From CALFER01 sp964472395 (GTDB lineage: Bacteria > CSSED10-310 > CALFER01), in assembly GCA_964472395.1 (NCBI GenBank), contig CAYYMM010000004.1, positions 1 through 64,000 on the forward strand: a stretch of DNA of 64,000 nucleotides. The letters run 5' to 3'. Below are positions 1 to 9,437 of the stretch, piece after piece. Numbering within the stretch: the stretch's first letter is position 1; each line of letters begins with the position of its first letter. The notes below the pieces were generated by a model. The model made no database searches and had not been told where the DNA came from. It was given only the letters and a program-made list of their open reading frames with translations. Position numbers and translations under genes: made by a program.

Positions 1-2
1 CA

Positions 3-425
3 TGGACGCCGACCACCGCTCCGGGCGAACCGACGAACACCCCTCACCCTGCGAGCCCGACGCCTGGAGACTGCACCGAATCGGGATGCAGCATTTACAT
101 GCCGTCTCATGATTTCGGCGCCGGAGACAACTGCTCGTGCGATGTGATGGTCTGCAACGCGTCCGGATCGACCTTGACGGACATCCCGGTATTCGTCCTG
201 CTCGATGTCTACGGATCCTATTTCTTCGCGCCGGACTTTTCCGAATTCGCGTTCTATCTGATGCCCCTGTCGCCCGGGAACAATCCGATCCAGGTGCTGC
301 CGCCGTTTGCCTGGCCCGCGGGTGCCGGCGCGGCAAGCGGGATCAAGTGGTATGCGGCCATGACGAACCCGGAGATGACCGAACTCTATGGCTCGCTCGA
401 TACATTCGAATTCGGCTGGCACTGA
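3..425 (+). CDS. C-terminal end of an exported protein with the shared F-x-x-W C-terminal domain (5' end outside the window)
   Basis: The frame is open from the left edge of the window, so the N-terminus is missing. About 140 residues are visible: a Pro/Thr/Gly-rich linker (about residues 1-28), two Cys residues near DCTESGC, then a domain of about 105 residues with LLDVYGSYFFAP, FAWPAGAG, GIKWYAAMTNPEMTEL and the terminal FEFGWH. The same domain ends the proteins at 3482-4621, 6457-7977, 25930-27687, 27719-29461, 29496-31157 and 58597-61461. The Thr/Pro linker in front suggests an extracellular or surface location; the function is unknown. Its last 40 bases overlap tail-to-tail with the kinase gene on the other strand. 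The annotated ATG at 99 is an internal Met. Confidence 0.8.
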   Translation, partial: WTPTTAPGEPTNTPHPASPTPGDCTESGCSIYMPSHDFGAGDNCSCDVMVCNASGSTLTDIPVFVLLDVYGSYFFAPDFSEFAFYLMPLSPGNNPIQVLPPFAWPAGAGAASGIKWYAAMTNPEMTELYGSLDTFEFGWH

Positions 426-2659
426 GACCGCAGAAAGGCGTCGCGAGCGGCGCGGTGGGTCGCCCCGATCGATCTGAGTTGCTCGCTCGGGTGCTCAACA
501 TTGAGATACTCGACGATTTCCAGCCCTCGATCATAGTACGACAGAATCCGGTCGCCCGGAACGATCCGTCTGAGTTGTTCGGCGGCGAGAAAGCACGTGA
601 GTGCATATTGCTGGAGGAGTTCCGTCCGCCCTTCCTCGAAAATGAGCGATTCGAGCCGCTCGACGGATTCACGGATCAACTCCGAGCATGCGTCGGGGCG
701 GTCGAGTTCCGCCATGAGAATCGCCATGTTGGACTGAATGCGGGACAGTTCGTTTCGCGTGTCGACCCGTCCCTGCTCACGGATCACGGTTTCCCGGACA
801 TCGAGCGCTTTCCGGTATGACGCCAGGGCATCCGTCTTCCGGTTGAGCATCTGGAGGGTGATGCCGCGGTTCATATACTGGAGCGCAACCCCGTGCGCCA
901 CATCCGACATGGCGGGATGGTCCAGAAGCGATTCGCTGAGTTGGATCGCGCGATCGATCCAGATGAGCGACTCGTCGAGCTGATGAAGTGCGCGTGCGAG
1001 ATTCGAGCGATTGAGGCAGGCGATGGCCAGTTTCTGCGCGATATGCGGCGCAGGATCGTGCCCGAGAGCCTCTTCCAGAACCCGAATGGCCTCGGCATAG
1101 CGCGCGGCAGCATCATCATAGCGCCTGTTCTGATAGGCATCGATCGCCAGTGCGATCTGCGCGGCACCGATGATTTCAAGAATCGACGGGCCGGCCTGCT
1201 CGCGATCGATCGTGGAGACCAGCGCCAGTGCGCGGTGCCCCTCACGGGCGCTGTCGGTCAATTCTCCGAGATGCTGATGGACGGCGGCGCAATTGATGTG
1301 AATCTTCGCAAGCAGCATGCGGCATTCGGAGTCCAGGCTGGAATCGGATTGCTTTGCGACGAGATCGACAGCCGCCGAGAGTATCCCGATCGCGCCCCGG
1401 AGGTCGTTGAGTTCATTGAGGATGAGGCCCATCTGGAGGTGGATTTCGAGCTGTTCGTTGAGATGTTCCGGGGCGCACAGATCCGGATGCATGCGATAAC
1501 ATTGCAGTGCGCGATCGAACAGGGCGTAGTCCGCCAGCGCGAGCGATCGCCAGGAGCGTTCCCGCGGGCCGGATGGTTGTTCCTCGGGGCCTATCTCGCG
1601 GGACGCCATCGCGCAGGCTCTCCGGAGAAAGGGACCGGGATCTTTCCGCACCGCACTCAGGAGACTCGTTCGCGGAGGAGTCCCGCGCCGCGCCATCCGA
1701 ATCGGCGGCAGATCCGGGGTCGGGCGGGGGTATGCCTGACCGGCGATCGATTCGTACACGGCAGTGATACGCCGGGATACATCGGCCATGCTTCCCCATC
1801 GCTCGCGTGGCGCTTCCCGGAAGCATCCCTCGAGCACCTCCGCCAGCACATCCGGCATTCGCGGCACCCGGTCGCCGCGTCTCATGCGTCCCGAGCGGTG
1901 GCTGCCCAGGTATGCATCGAGCAGCGACGGTGCCAGAAACCCGACCGGCCAGTGCTGATCCGGCCAGAACATCTCGAGCACCGACAGGCCGTAACTCCAG
2001 ATATCCGTGTGTCGGCTGACACGTTCGCCCCCTGCCTGTTCGGGAGAACAATAAGCCGGAGTCATCCCGCCGGAGCTGACCCTGGCCGAGTCCGGAATGC
2101 GGTCGTCCGGCAGCGTTCCCCTCACCCCCTGAAGCCTTGACAGGCCGAAATCCGTCAGTTTGGCGACGCCGGCAGTCGTCATCAGCACATTGGAGGGTTT
2201 GACATCCTGGTGAATCAGTCCGTATCGATGCGCGGCGTGCAAGCCTCGGGCGAACTGGATGGCGATATCGAGCATCGCAAGGAGATCTTTCGGGTGAGGG
2301 GATCGGTTCCAGTCCGCGAGTGTCCCGCCATCGATGTATTCGGCGAAGATGATCGGAGCGCCATCGATCATCCGGACGAACCGGCATGCCGTCAGATTGG
2401 GGTGTTCCGGAAGATCGATCCACATCCGGATTTCCCGAAGCAGGGCTTCTGTATCGAGTTTTTTTCCGGACTGCGGGATGAGGAGTTTTTTGGCGGCGAA
2501 TCGGATTGCACGTCCGGTAAGCGGGCGTTCGAGCAGATAGACGATGCCGGCACCGCCCTTCCCGAGTTCACGGATGACGGTATAGCCGTCGAGTACACGG
2601 GAGCCGGGCCGCCATTCATCGGACCGTACGATTTCATTCCGGGTCGGCGTCTGATTCAC
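386..2659 (-). CDS. Ser/Thr protein kinase with C-terminal TPR-like helical domain
   Basis: 757 aa. A Hanks-type kinase domain spans about residues 25-300: glycine loop GKGGAGIVY, the ATP-contacting Lys in AAKKLL, the catalytic loop HQDVKPSNV, the DFG motif in KLTDFGLSRL and an APE-like region near TPAYCSPEQA. It should phosphorylate Ser/Thr of unknown targets. From about residue 375 to the end there are repeated helical pairs with TPR character (for example the repeats around YAEAIRVLEEALG and IWIDRAIQLSESLL). No transmembrane segment is evident between kinase and TPR part, so it is probably cytoplasmic. The kinase-TPR arrangement is common in large bacterial genomes. It is divergently transcribed from the two-TM protein at 2769. 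Confidence 0.93.
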   Translation of the reverse strand: MNQTPTRNEIVRSDEWRPGSRVLDGYTVIRELGKGGAGIVYLLERPLTGRAIRFAAKKLLIPQSGKKLDTEALLREIRMWIDLPEHPNLTACRFVRMIDGAPIIFAEYIDGGTLADWNRSPHPKDLLAMLDIAIQFARGLHAAHRYGLIHQDVKPSNVLMTTAGVAKLTDFGLSRLQGVRGTLPDDRIPDSARVSSGGMTPAYCSPEQAGGERVSRHTDIWSYGLSVLEMFWPDQHWPVGFLAPSLLDAYLGSHRSGRMRRGDRVPRMPDVLAEVLEGCFREAPRERWGSMADVSRRITAVYESIAGQAYPRPTPDLPPIRMARRGTPPRTSLLSAVRKDPGPFLRRACAMASREIGPEEQPSGPRERSWRSLALADYALFDRALQCYRMHPDLCAPEHLNEQLEIHLQMGLILNELNDLRGAIGILSAAVDLVAKQSDSSLDSECRMLLAKIHINCAAVHQHLGELTDSAREGHRALALVSTIDREQAGPSILEIIGAAQIALAIDAYQNRRYDDAAARYAEAIRVLEEALGHDPAPHIAQKLAIACLNRSNLARALHQLDESLIWIDRAIQLSESLLDHPAMSDVAHGVALQYMNRGITLQMLNRKTDALASYRKALDVRETVIREQGRVDTRNELSRIQSNMAILMAELDRPDACSELIRESVERLESLIFEEGRTELLQQYALTCFLAAEQLRRIVPGDRILSYYDRGLEIVEYLNVEHPSEQLRSIGATHRAARDAFLRSQCQPNSNVSSEP

Positions 2660-2768
2660 GTTTGTTGCCCGAGACTCCTTCCTGAAGAGATGCGTTGCGC
2701 AATTATCCCGCGATCGTTCTGCGAGTCAAGCGCTGGAATCGGGCAGGGCTTTCCGGTATCATGGCCCG

Positions 2769-3479
2769 ATGATGCCGCGTTACGACAAGCTTTCGTGTGA
2801 TGAAATCCGCAACACGATTCAGCGTCTGCACGCGAGAATCTCGGAGCGATTCCCTGATTCCGGCCTGGCGAACGTATGTAAATCGATGATGGATGTGGCC
2901 TCCGAGACCGCATCGATCATACATGCGATCGAAAAACCGCTCTATTTCTGGCGCATCGGGATCGCGTTGCTCGTGTTTGCCGTCACATCGATTACGGTGA
3001 TTTCCATGACCAGCATTCACTTCCAGTCCGAGGCCATGAGTCTGTCGGATCTGGTTCAGATGGCCGAAGCTGCGATCAGCGGACTGCTGGTCATCGGCGC
3101 GGGGTTGCTGTCGTTGTTTTCTGTCGAGATCCGGAAGAAGCGGAACCGGGTGATCGCCGCGGTCAACCGCCTGCGCTGCCTCGCGCATATCATCGACGCG
3201 CATCAACTGACGAAAGACCCCTATGGAACGGTGTCGGTCGGACGCCAAACTCCACATTCTCCGGCTCGGAACCTGACACCGTTCGAACTCGGACGGTATC
3301 TGGATTACTGCTCCGAGATGCTGTCGCTGACGAGCAAACTGGCGTTTCTGTACATCCAGAATTTTCCGGATCCGATGGCGAACGAGGCCGTCAATGATCT
3401 GGAAAATCTGATCACGGGGTTATCGAGAAACATCTGGCAGAAGCTGGTCATTCTGGAGATGCAGAACCGTCCTGCCTGA
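2769..3479 (+). CDS. Two-TM membrane protein of unknown function
   Basis: 236 aa. There is a soluble N-terminal helix region (1-57), then two hydrophobic segments at about residues 58-82 (IGIALLVFAVTSITVIS) and 98-120 (AAISGLLVIGAGLLSLF), followed by a charged helix (EIRKKRNRVIAAVNRLRCL) and a soluble C-terminal part. The architecture (two TMs followed by a basic amphipathic helix with a conserved-looking RLRCLAHIIDAHQLTKDP stretch) is similar in layout to the C-terminal part of the HEAT protein at 32308-33903, which may be convergent. It starts with two consecutive ATG codons and no strong ribosome site. I do not recognise a named family. Confidence 0.75.
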   Translation: MMPRYDKLSCDEIRNTIQRLHARISERFPDSGLANVCKSMMDVASETASIIHAIEKPLYFWRIGIALLVFAVTSITVISMTSIHFQSEAMSLSDLVQMAEAAISGLLVIGAGLLSLFSVEIRKKRNRVIAAVNRLRCLAHIIDAHQLTKDPYGTVSVGRQTPHSPARNLTPFELGRYLDYCSEMLSLTSKLAFLYIQNFPDPMANEAVNDLENLITGLSRNIWQKLVILEMQNRPA

Positions 3480-3481
3480 GA

Positions 3482-4621
3482 TCATTCGCTCCAGTTGAAT
3501 GGAACCGAGTCCCAGGCTCCGACGATCGCCGAGAAATCCGATGTGAGCACCGCACCGTAGAACGTGAGTCCGGCAGCAGAGCCGACACCGGACGGCCAGA
3601 TGAAATCGAGAATCGTCAAGGTGGTGACGCCGGCCGGAAGATCGACGTGATGAACCGAGAACGTGTCCGTCCAGTCGGGATACCAGTAGTATGAGCCGAA
3701 TGCATCCAGAAGCACGACAAACGGGGCATTGATCATCGGCGTCGGGAGATGATTGGAGATGGACGCGGTCAGGAGAAAGGCATCACCGGGATGGAACGTG
3801 CTGTGCGACAGGGACAGCTCCACCGAGGCATCCACGCCGGGAGGGGCTGTCGGTTGGGGTGTGGGTGTCGCGGCGGGAGTGTGGGTCGGCACCGGAGTTG
3901 CGGTCGCAGTCGGAGCGGGTGTCCCATTGATGGTAATCTCGATGAATGGGGATGATGCTCCGAGTGTGATGAAAGCATTGGCGAGTAGGGGATTGCCGGG
4001 TTTCAGGATAAAGCCGGATGTCGCATCACCCGTTCCGGCTCCGAACAGATCGCGTCGGAGCTGCGAGGTGACGTCGATCGGATCGATTTCGGTGCCGGCG
4101 TCAGGAATCGTATCGAAGACGGTCGCTACAAAATCCTCGCCGCAATCGAAGTCGGTTTCGATAATCGCCCCGTCCTCACAGGTGTCGCTCTGATCGACCA
4201 TCTGCAATTGAAACAAAACGCCTTCCGGACCTTCTTCGAGGACCAGCCCGTTGAGGTGTGCTTCCCAGTTGTTTTCCGTCATTCCGGGGAGTGGAAATGG
4301 GGTGCCTCCTGCGGTCTGATCGATGCGGAATTCCAGGATACCGTGCTGTGTCCAGGTTCGTTGGGTACTGTGGAAAAACGTGGACATGTTTCCGGATTGA
4401 GTCTGATCGTGGAGTTTACCGGCGTGGATTCCCGGAGTTCCGGGAATGAAGTCATCCGAGGTACTCATGGCGGTCATCGGAATATCCGCCCGATAGGCGA
4501 ATCGATAGGTGAACTGATGGCAGACATCGCCGGTTGCTTCCGGATGGAGGATGATCTGAGCGTTTGTCAAGCCGGTCGAGATGCCGAACAATAAGATCGC
4601 TGCAATGATTGGTTTGTTCAT
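3482..4621 (-). CDS. Exported protein with DNRLRE-like N-terminal part, Thr/Pro linker and the shared C-terminal domain
   Basis: 379 aa. A signal peptide (MNKPIIAAILLFGISTGLTNA, about 21 residues) is followed by a beta-rich region (residues 22-232) containing IDVTSQLRRDL and a series of short strands that resembles DNRLRE-type domains. Then comes a Thr/Pro/Ala-rich linker (about 233-263, PTATATPVPTHTPAATPTP) and the shared C-terminal domain with VVLLDAFGSYYWYPDW, FIWPSGVGSAAG and the terminal PFNWSE. Five Cys residues in the N-terminal part could form disulfides outside the cytoplasm. It converges with the two-TM gene, only two bases separating the stops. A surface or secreted structural role is inferred; no catalytic motif is visible. 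Confidence 0.82.
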   Translation of the reverse strand: MNKPIIAAILLFGISTGLTNAQIILHPEATGDVCHQFTYRFAYRADIPMTAMSTSDDFIPGTPGIHAGKLHDQTQSGNMSTFFHSTQRTWTQHGILEFRIDQTAGGTPFPLPGMTENNWEAHLNGLVLEEGPEGVLFQLQMVDQSDTCEDGAIIETDFDCGEDFVATVFDTIPDAGTEIDPIDVTSQLRRDLFGAGTGDATSGFILKPGNPLLANAFITLGASSPFIEITINGTPAPTATATPVPTHTPAATPTPQPTAPPGVDASVELSLSHSTFHPGDAFLLTASISNHLPTPMINAPFVVLLDAFGSYYWYPDWTDTFSVHHVDLPAGVTTLTILDFIWPSGVGSAAGLTFYGAVLTSDFSAIVGAWDSVPFNWSE

Positions 4622-4740
4622 GGCGACTCCTTTCGGAAGTAAGGTGTCGCTTAAACGGTAGATTTGTGCATCGGATTGATCGATTGGCCGCGAGTGACCT
4701 TCAGAATCGGTATCGATAACAGCCTGGCGCGTGCCCGGAA

Positions 4741-6219
4741 CTACTTTGAAGCGGGAGCAGGGTCGTGTTTCAGAGCCAGCGATTTGCCGCTTTCCAGATC
4801 ATAGGTCTTGTCAGGCTCGGGGATAATGACATTCCAGTGAAAAGTCTGTTTGATCCGATCAGCCAGGCTTTGCATGTCCGCCATGTCGCCATGGACGATG
4901 AACACGGTTCGAATGAATGAAAAGTTTTTCAGCCAGTCCATGATCTGTTTCTGATCCCCGTGAGCGGAAAACGAACCGAACTCGAATACGGATGCGCGCA
5001 TGGGATATCGAGTGCCGTCGATGTCGATCTGGTCCGGCTTCTGACGGATGATTCCGCTCAGGCTCCCTTCGGGATGATAACTGCTCACGAAACAGATCCG
5101 CGTATCGGGTTCGGAAATGTACCGCTTGAGATAGGTGACCACCTTTCCTGTCGAGGCATCGGCAGAGGGGCAGATCACGACCGCCGGACGTTGAATCTCC
5201 CGGAAACTGCCCAGGAGAAAGAGGGATTGGAAGGAGAAGGGTGATTGCGTGCCCAGTGGAGTTCCCTGAAATGGTTTCAGGAGATGTTCCGGGTATTTCG
5301 CGTAGATACGGGTGATTCTGGAGGCCGTTGGCGAGTCCACATACACATTGAGTTGTGCCGGGATTCGACCGCTCTCGATTCCCTTGTAAATATAAGCCAG
5401 AACGCTTTGAGTCCGGGCAAGGACGTAGGAGGGGATGATCACGACGCCATTATCGAGAGCGGCAGCCGCGAGCATCTGATAGAAGGCATCCAGTTCCTGT
5501 GAGCCATTCTCACGGATCTTGCCGCCGTATGTTGATTCGATGACCAGGTAGTCGGTTTCGGTCAGAGTGGATTTGGGTTGCATGATCCCATTGGTATTGT
5601 TTCCGAAATCGCCCGTGAAGAGGAGTTTTTTCCGGTGTCCCTGAGTGTCGAACTCGATGAGGGTCATGGCGGACCCCAGAATGTGTTCCGCCGGGAAAAA
5701 CGTGATACCGGGCGTGTTCAGGTATGGGATGATTGTCTGGTAATCGAGTTCCGTCAGGGAGGCGACCGCGGCTTTCAGGTCATCGTCCGAATAACCCGGA
5801 AAGCCTGCGTGTTCCGCGTGGATTCCCTGCTGCACACGGAGCATGATCTCGGTGAGTTCCGCGGTAGGTCTGGCGCACAGGACCTTGCCTGTGAAACCGT
5901 GATGGAACAAGGCAGGCAAGCGGCCGCAGTGATCGAGGTGCGCGTGGGAGAGGGTAACGAGGTCGACGGAGCGGGGATTGAACGGGAAACCGTTTGATTT
6001 CTGGGTTGGTTCATCGTCCATGAAGGAGCCGCAGTCCATGAGAATCAACTGAGTGCCGGTATTCAGGAGGTGACAGGAGCCGCCGAAGCATCGTGCTGCG
6101 CCGAAGAAGCCGATCGATGGGGTTTCCTCGAATGCGTGGATGCCGGGCAGCGACAGGAGGCAACAGATGAGCAGGAAGGCGGCGGCGGGTCTGAATCGAG
6201 TGAAAAAACGAGTTTTCAT
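4741..6219 (-). CDS. Exported beta-CASP metallo-beta-lactamase fold hydrolase (putative nuclease)
   Basis: 492 aa from the ATG at 6219, preferred over the ATG at 6234 because GGGGAGGT lies just ahead of it. The N-terminus (KTRFFTRFRPAAAFLLICC...GIHAF) is a clear signal peptide. The MBL domain follows with the metal motif SHAHLDHCGRLP (HxHxDH), a second motif LFTGDFGN with metal Asp, and the beta-CASP signatures near LSHAH...ARTQSV and the late FGSFSAHGDQKQI and FIVHGD motifs. Known members with this layout act on RNA (CPSF73, RNase J, YSH1-like) and are cytoplasmic, so a signal peptide is unusual. Zinc-dependent hydrolase chemistry is well supported; the substrate and periplasmic role are inference. 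Confidence 0.9.
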   Translation of the reverse strand: MKTRFFTRFRPAAAFLLICCLLSLPGIHAFEETPSIGFFGAARCFGGSCHLLNTGTQLILMDCGSFMDDEPTQKSNGFPFNPRSVDLVTLSHAHLDHCGRLPALFHHGFTGKVLCARPTAELTEIMLRVQQGIHAEHAGFPGYSDDDLKAAVASLTELDYQTIIPYLNTPGITFFPAEHILGSAMTLIEFDTQGHRKKLLFTGDFGNNTNGIMQPKSTLTETDYLVIESTYGGKIRENGSQELDAFYQMLAAAALDNGVVIIPSYVLARTQSVLAYIYKGIESGRIPAQLNVYVDSPTASRITRIYAKYPEHLLKPFQGTPLGTQSPFSFQSLFLLGSFREIQRPAVVICPSADASTGKVVTYLKRYISEPDTRICFVSSYHPEGSLSGIIRQKPDQIDIDGTRYPMRASVFEFGSFSAHGDQKQIMDWLKNFSFIRTVFIVHGDMADMQSLADRIKQTFHWNVIIPEPDKTYDLESGKSLALKHDPAPASK

Positions 6220-6456
6220 GAGATACCTCCCCATTCCTCCATGATGCTAGCACAACGGAGCGTTGAATCCAAAACGCCACTGGAGGCACGAACGCTCACT
6301 GGCGGGAGCGCTGATATCGGGATGAATGGTGGTGTGTGTCATTGGAGAGGGAGTCTCCATTCAGAATCCAGCTCAAAATCCCAATGATCAAGATAATCCA
6401 AACTCCTGCAATGACTCCTGTTGCAATCCGATTTCCGGGTTCTACTGAAAGCTCTT

Positions 6457-7977
6457 CTACTCACTCCATCCGAAGTCAAATACTCCCATTTCACTCGCAA
6501 GCTCGGTCATTTCGGGGTTGACGAGTGCGGCATACCAGACGATTCCCGTCGCAGATCCGACATTTTCAGGCCATGTGAATTCCGGAAGAACAGTCAGTTC
6601 AGTCAGACCGGGAGGGAAGCTCCATTTGAAGTAATCAAAGTCACAAAATCCCGGAGCAAAGTAATAGCTTCCATAAACATCCAGTATTGTGAACAGCGGG
6701 TATCCGGACAGAGTCGATGTGCCGGCGTTTCGAACTGAAACTGAGCAGGATGCAGGATCGCCGGCTATAAACATGTGAGCAGGCATCTTGACGCAGGTGC
6801 GGCTCAGGGAAGGCCAGCCATGATACTCGTATGCACCCATATCGACACCGCCACCCTGAGGTCGGGGGGTGTCATCCAGATCCTGAGCGGGTGCATTGTT
6901 ATCAGTACCAGCGTCGATTGCGGGAGAATCGGGGGCGAGGTGGTAATCAAATGGATTGCCGCCGAGGAAGAGAGGATCGGTGTCGAAGATGCCGATGCCT
7001 GGATAGCCCCCTTGAATGATGCAGTAACTGGTCGTTGGAATACTCTCCATGTAAGAGATTTCATCTGGAGTGTCGTTCCAAAGAATGCAATTGGACAATT
7101 TTGACGAGCAGTACTTAACATCAATCCCACCGCTGCCGTGATAGTTCGCGATATTCCCTGAAAATGTGCAATTGGAGATTATCAAGTTCTCGGAAGAATG
7201 TATGTCCATCCCACCGCCGAACTTTGCATGGTTCTCTGTAAAAGTGCAATTGAATATAGTCGAATTCTTGGAAGTATACAAGTAAATCCCACCGCCGAAT
7301 TCCGATCTGTTTTGTGTAACAGTGCAATTGGAGATTGTTGTGCCTGAGCAATAGTCAGCGCAAATCCCGCCGCCGTATTCCGTTGTATTCCCAGTAAGCG
7401 TGCAGTTGGAGATTGTTGTGTTGTAGGCGAAATTCAAGCAAATCCCACCACCCTCAAGATTACCCCAATCCATCGCTTTATTCTCAGAAAACATACAATT
7501 GGAGATGGACGAGTTGCGGGAGTCGAAAAGGCAAATCCCACCGCCCTCACTCGTTGCTGTATTATCAGTAAACACACAGTCTGAGATTGTCGGGGAGGAG
7601 GATTTGCAGTAAATGCCACCACCATTCTCATAAAATCCATTTTGAATGGTAAATCCTTTTACTATCGCGTTATTCGGTTCTCTGTTGTGAAAATAGAATC
7701 CTCTATGTTTCTCTTGTGCGCTACCCTGGCAATCAATCATACATCTCTCCGGTCCATTCTCTGAAGAGACCGTAATCGCTTTTGCCTTAAAATCAATATC
7801 TCTATTCCCGTCTCCCGTGTAAGTCCCATCCGCTACCATTACCGTGTCACCAATCCAAGCGGCGTCAACTCCTTCTTGAATAGTCGGATATTCAGACGGA
7901 ACTCGAAACACTTCAGCCCATACACTGCTTGAAAGAATCAATCCCGAAACACTCAGGATCATTACAGAAAACTTCAT
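6457..7977 (-). CDS. Exported right-handed parallel beta-helix protein with shared C-terminal domain
   Basis: 506 aa. The signal peptide MKFSVMILSVSGLILSSSVWA is followed by the family opening VFRVPSEYPTIQEGVDAAW and VMVADGTYTGDGNRDI, then at least eight pectate-lyase-like coils of about 22-25 residues built on the pattern GGGI...S...I.NC.F..N (residues about 90-300). The linker DDTPRPQGGGVDMGAYEY precedes the shared C-terminal domain (about 400-506) ending VFDFGWSE. Proteins with this layout are exported adhesin- or polysaccharide-interacting candidates; no catalytic residues can be identified. It is a paralogue of the three genes at 25930-31157. A promoter conserved with the 29496-31157 gene lies upstream (8012-8041). 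Confidence 0.9.
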   Translation of the reverse strand: MKFSVMILSVSGLILSSSVWAEVFRVPSEYPTIQEGVDAAWIGDTVMVADGTYTGDGNRDIDFKAKAITVSSENGPERCMIDCQGSAQEKHRGFYFHNREPNNAIVKGFTIQNGFYENGGGIYCKSSSPTISDCVFTDNTATSEGGGICLFDSRNSSISNCMFSENKAMDWGNLEGGGICLNFAYNTTISNCTLTGNTTEYGGGICADYCSGTTISNCTVTQNRSEFGGGIYLYTSKNSTIFNCTFTENHAKFGGGMDIHSSENLIISNCTFSGNIANYHGSGGIDVKYCSSKLSNCILWNDTPDEISYMESIPTTSYCIIQGGYPGIGIFDTDPLFLGGNPFDYHLAPDSPAIDAGTDNNAPAQDLDDTPRPQGGGVDMGAYEYHGWPSLSRTCVKMPAHMFIAGDPASCSVSVRNAGTSTLSGYPLFTILDVYGSYYFAPGFCDFDYFKWSFPPGLTELTVLPEFTWPENVGSATGIVWYAALVNPEMTELASEMGVFDFGWSE

Positions 7978-8011
7978 GTATTTGACTCCTTACATCTGCT
8001 TCACTTCACCC

Positions 8012-8041
8012 ATTTTACAGCGGTTTTCAGCCTATGTCCAA
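8012..8041 (-). promoter_or_regulatory. Predicted sigma-70 promoter of the 6457-7977 beta-helix gene
   Basis: On the minus strand TTGGAC (8041-8036) and TAAAAT (8017-8012) are separated by 18 bases. The corresponding upstream region of the paralogue at 29496-31157 keeps the same two boxes with the same spacing (TTCGAC and TAAAAT), and the flanking sequence GTGAAGTGAAGCAGAT is identical, which supports function or recent duplication. Confidence 0.5.
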
Positions 8042-8145
8042 AGAAAGCGCAACGTGAATCCTTCCAATCAACCCATGCCACCTGCTACGCATCACGATAA
8101 CGTACAATATCTTTCGCACATTTGAATTGAGGTAGTTGAGGTGGT

Positions 8146-9400
8146 AGGGTCAAACTGGACACATTCTTAAGAGTGGAATTATATTCTACCAAGGAGGTGT
8201 TCGATGAAATCAGAAAGACGACGGTATACAAAGGAGTTCAAGGAAGAGGCAGTAAAACTGGTTACGGAGCAGGGGTATCGGATTTCGGAAGCTGCTCGAA
8301 ATCTGGGTATTAATGAAAACATGTTGAGTCGTTGGAAACAGGAGCAACGCGACCAGGACGAAATCGGAAGCACACGTTTTGACAGCCCTCAATCGATGGC
8401 TACTGAGATCAAACGGCTTGAAAAAGAGAATAAACGCTTGAAGATGGAGCGTGAAATCTTAAAAAAAAGCGGCGGCCTTCTTTGCGAAAGAATCGAATTG
8501 AGACATCAGTTTATTTTGTCCGCAAAGAAGGAGTATCCGATCTCGGTTCTCTGTGATGTGCTGTGTGTGAGTCGGAGTGGTTATTACTATTGGCAAAAAC
8601 AAGCATCAGGTTCTTGTCGGAACACGCATGAAAAACGGATACAACTGGTGAAATTGATTCATCGTCTGACCAAGGGAAGTTATGGAACCCGACGCATGTC
8701 GAGGCATTGAAATCCCAAGGCGTATGGTGCGGTCGATGCCACGCGAGAACATTGATGAGACGGGCAGGGGTTTCGGCCAAACAAAGCAAGAAGTATCGGG
8801 TTACCACCGCCAGCAACCATCGTTTACCTATTGCCCTCAATCATTTAGATCGCCAGTTTACCGTCGATGCCCCCAATCGTATATGGGTGTCGGACATTAC
8901 TTATATTTGGACGAAAGAAGGCTGGTTATATCTGGCTGTGGTGATTGATCTATACTCCAGACAGATCGTGGGCTGGTCGTTGAATTCCCGCATCACTACA
9001 TGCTTGGTCATCGATGCGCTCCGTATGGCAATCTGGCGCCGTAACCCTGGACCCAATCTCATCTTTCACTCGGATCGCGGGAGTCAATATTGCAGTGACG
9101 AAATCCAGAGAATGCTCCGATCAAACAAAATGATTTGCAGCATGAGTCAGAAAGGGAATTGCTGGGATAATGCGGTTGCTGAAAGCTACTTTGGAAGCTT
9201 AAAAACAGAACGATTGTTTGGTATGACATACCGAACACGAACGGAAGCCAGAAGAGATATCATTGATTACACCGAAATGTTTTACAATAGACATCGACTT
9301 CATTCCTATCTGGGATATCTCAGTCCTATTGTCTTCGTGGAATTGGGAGAATTGAATGAGGTCGCTTAACGCAACTGTCCAGTTTTACTTGACCAGGTCA
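8146..9400 (+). mobile_element. IS3-family insertion sequence (frameshifted copy)
   Basis: The ends are imperfect inverted repeats: GGTCAAACTGGACA at 8148-8161 on the left, and the right end 9375-9400 reads GACCTGGTCAAGTAAAACTGGACA on the opposite strand. Between them lies one transposase gene. The exact terminal bases and target duplication were not resolved. This copy has two frame changes (see the transposase entry) and is probably inactive by itself. Confidence 0.85.
8204..9369 (+). pseudogene. IS3-family transposase OrfAB, frameshifted
   Basis: The first part (from 8204, after the strong site AAGGAGGTG) is OrfA: an HTH (RRYTKEFKEEAVKLVTEQGY...) and a coiled segment KRLEKENKRLKMEREILKK. 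At 8461-8468 there is an A8 run; with A7 the frame would give the usual OrfA ending KKAAAFFAKESN then stop, so one extra A fuses OrfA directly to OrfB. OrfB then continues (SRSGYYYWQKQ) until a second frame change near 8698, where a G appears lost from CGAGGGCATTG, and resumes at about 8705. The DDE catalytic residues are all present: D in VSDITY, D in FHSDRGSQY and E in NAVAESYFG. Confidence 0.87.
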
Positions 9401-9437
9401 AATTATGTTATGATGGAGTACATAGGGAGGGAGCACA

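Noticed and set aside
893..2140. A 415-aa open frame antisense to the kinase gene.
   Set aside because: It is a shadow of GC-rich codon bias; its sequence has no domain and the opposite strand encodes a clear kinase.
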